Made by a program: the position numbers and the translations under genes. From VXYL01 sp047518105 (lineage in GTDB: Bacteria; Pseudomonadota; Gammaproteobacteria; Pseudomonadales; Azotimanducaceae): a stretch of DNA of 6,047 nucleotides. Positions 5,843 through 6,047 of this stretch are shown here, piece after piece; within the stretch, counting starts at the first letter, position 1; the number at the start of each line of letters is the position of its first letter. The notes under the pieces are model-generated. The model was given only the letters and a program-made list of their open reading frames with translations. It did no database searches and was not told the DNA's origin. The stretch is taken from assembly GCA_047518105.1 (NCBI GenBank), contig JAKZRQ010000328.1, positions 1-6,047 of the forward strand, written 5' to 3'.

Positions 5843-6047
5843 CGGACCCCGCCGGATTGCGGCTGGTTACCCAGCAATCAGAGGCTCGGCGAGGCGTGCG
5901 GGGGGGGCGACAGATGGTCAAACTGGTCGTTAGGGGGTCTTCACGGCAATCATTCCTACTTCGACGGCTTGGTGTAAGCACGCGGGCGTTGGGGTGGAAA
6001 TCTCGGATTCAAGGCCCGTGAGGTCAGAAAACGACCGAAATGCTGCG
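5843..6047. other. Stretch without a supported gene, right end of window
   Basis: I see no protein family, tRNA or clear promoter here. It contains a run of eight G (5900-5907) and is less GC-rich than the genes. Several frames stay open for 30-40 codons: on the minus strand from the right edge to a TAA at 5930-5932, and on the plus strand from an ATG at 5914. None resembles a known protein or has neighbour-like codon use. Part could be the end of a gene beyond the edge or a piece of repeated DNA. Confidence 0.5.

Noticed and set aside
5778..5981. Minus-strand open frame of 67 codons upstream of iscR
   Set aside because: It overlaps the putative iscR promoter repeats, its composition is Arg/Ser/Thr-rich without motifs, and no ribosome site is evident.
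5930..6046. Possible C-terminal end of an upstream minus-strand gene
   Set aside because: The 38-codon fragment matches nothing I recognise (not TrmJ or CysE, frequent neighbours of iscR), and its third-position bases are not GC-biased like the real genes.

Overview
The window is GC-rich DNA, with every convincing gene on the minus strand. Its gene set and order (iscR, iscS, ndk, rlmN, rodZ-like, hisS) point to a gammaproteobacterium: in that class ndk-rlmN-pilF-rodZ-ispG-hisS is a familiar conserved block, often close to the isc cluster. I cannot name a genus. I see no phage genes, transposase, CRISPR array, tRNA or rRNA.

Layout in the direction of transcription (high to low coordinates). 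6047-5742 is a gene-poor upstream stretch holding the putative iscR promoter, a 14-bp tandem direct repeat and an inverted repeat. 5741-5280 is iscR, the [2Fe-2S]-sensing Rrf2 repressor. 5252-4083 is iscS, a cysteine desulfurase. 4082-4020 is a short gap with a perfect TATAAT overlapping the iscS stop, a 9-bp-arm hairpin and the ndk ribosome-binding site. 4019-3570 is ndk (nucleoside diphosphate kinase). 3557-2358 is rlmN (radical-SAM rRNA/tRNA methyltransferase). 2361-1534 is a RodZ-like cytoskeleton/cell-shape protein whose GTG start overlaps the rlmN stop. 1533-1431 is a conspicuously AT-rich gap. 1430-165 is hisS (histidyl-tRNA synthetase). 165-1 may be the start of a further unrecognised reading frame, but this stretch also carries a 45-nt near-perfect palindrome.

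Functionally this is housekeeping: sulfur mobilisation and its regulator, nucleotide balancing, ribosome/tRNA modification, cell shape and tRNA charging. RlmN is itself a [4Fe-4S] enzyme and so depends on cluster assembly. The interest lies in what is missing. iscU, iscA, hscB, hscA and fdx are absent after iscS, pilF is absent between rlmN and rodZ, and ispG is absent between rodZ and hisS. IscS also lacks the C-terminal tail that in E. coli helps bind IscU. I did not find an exotic new system. The best leads are the stripped-down isc locus, the tandem-repeat iscR promoter, the AT-rich scar where ispG would be expected, and the palindrome after hisS.
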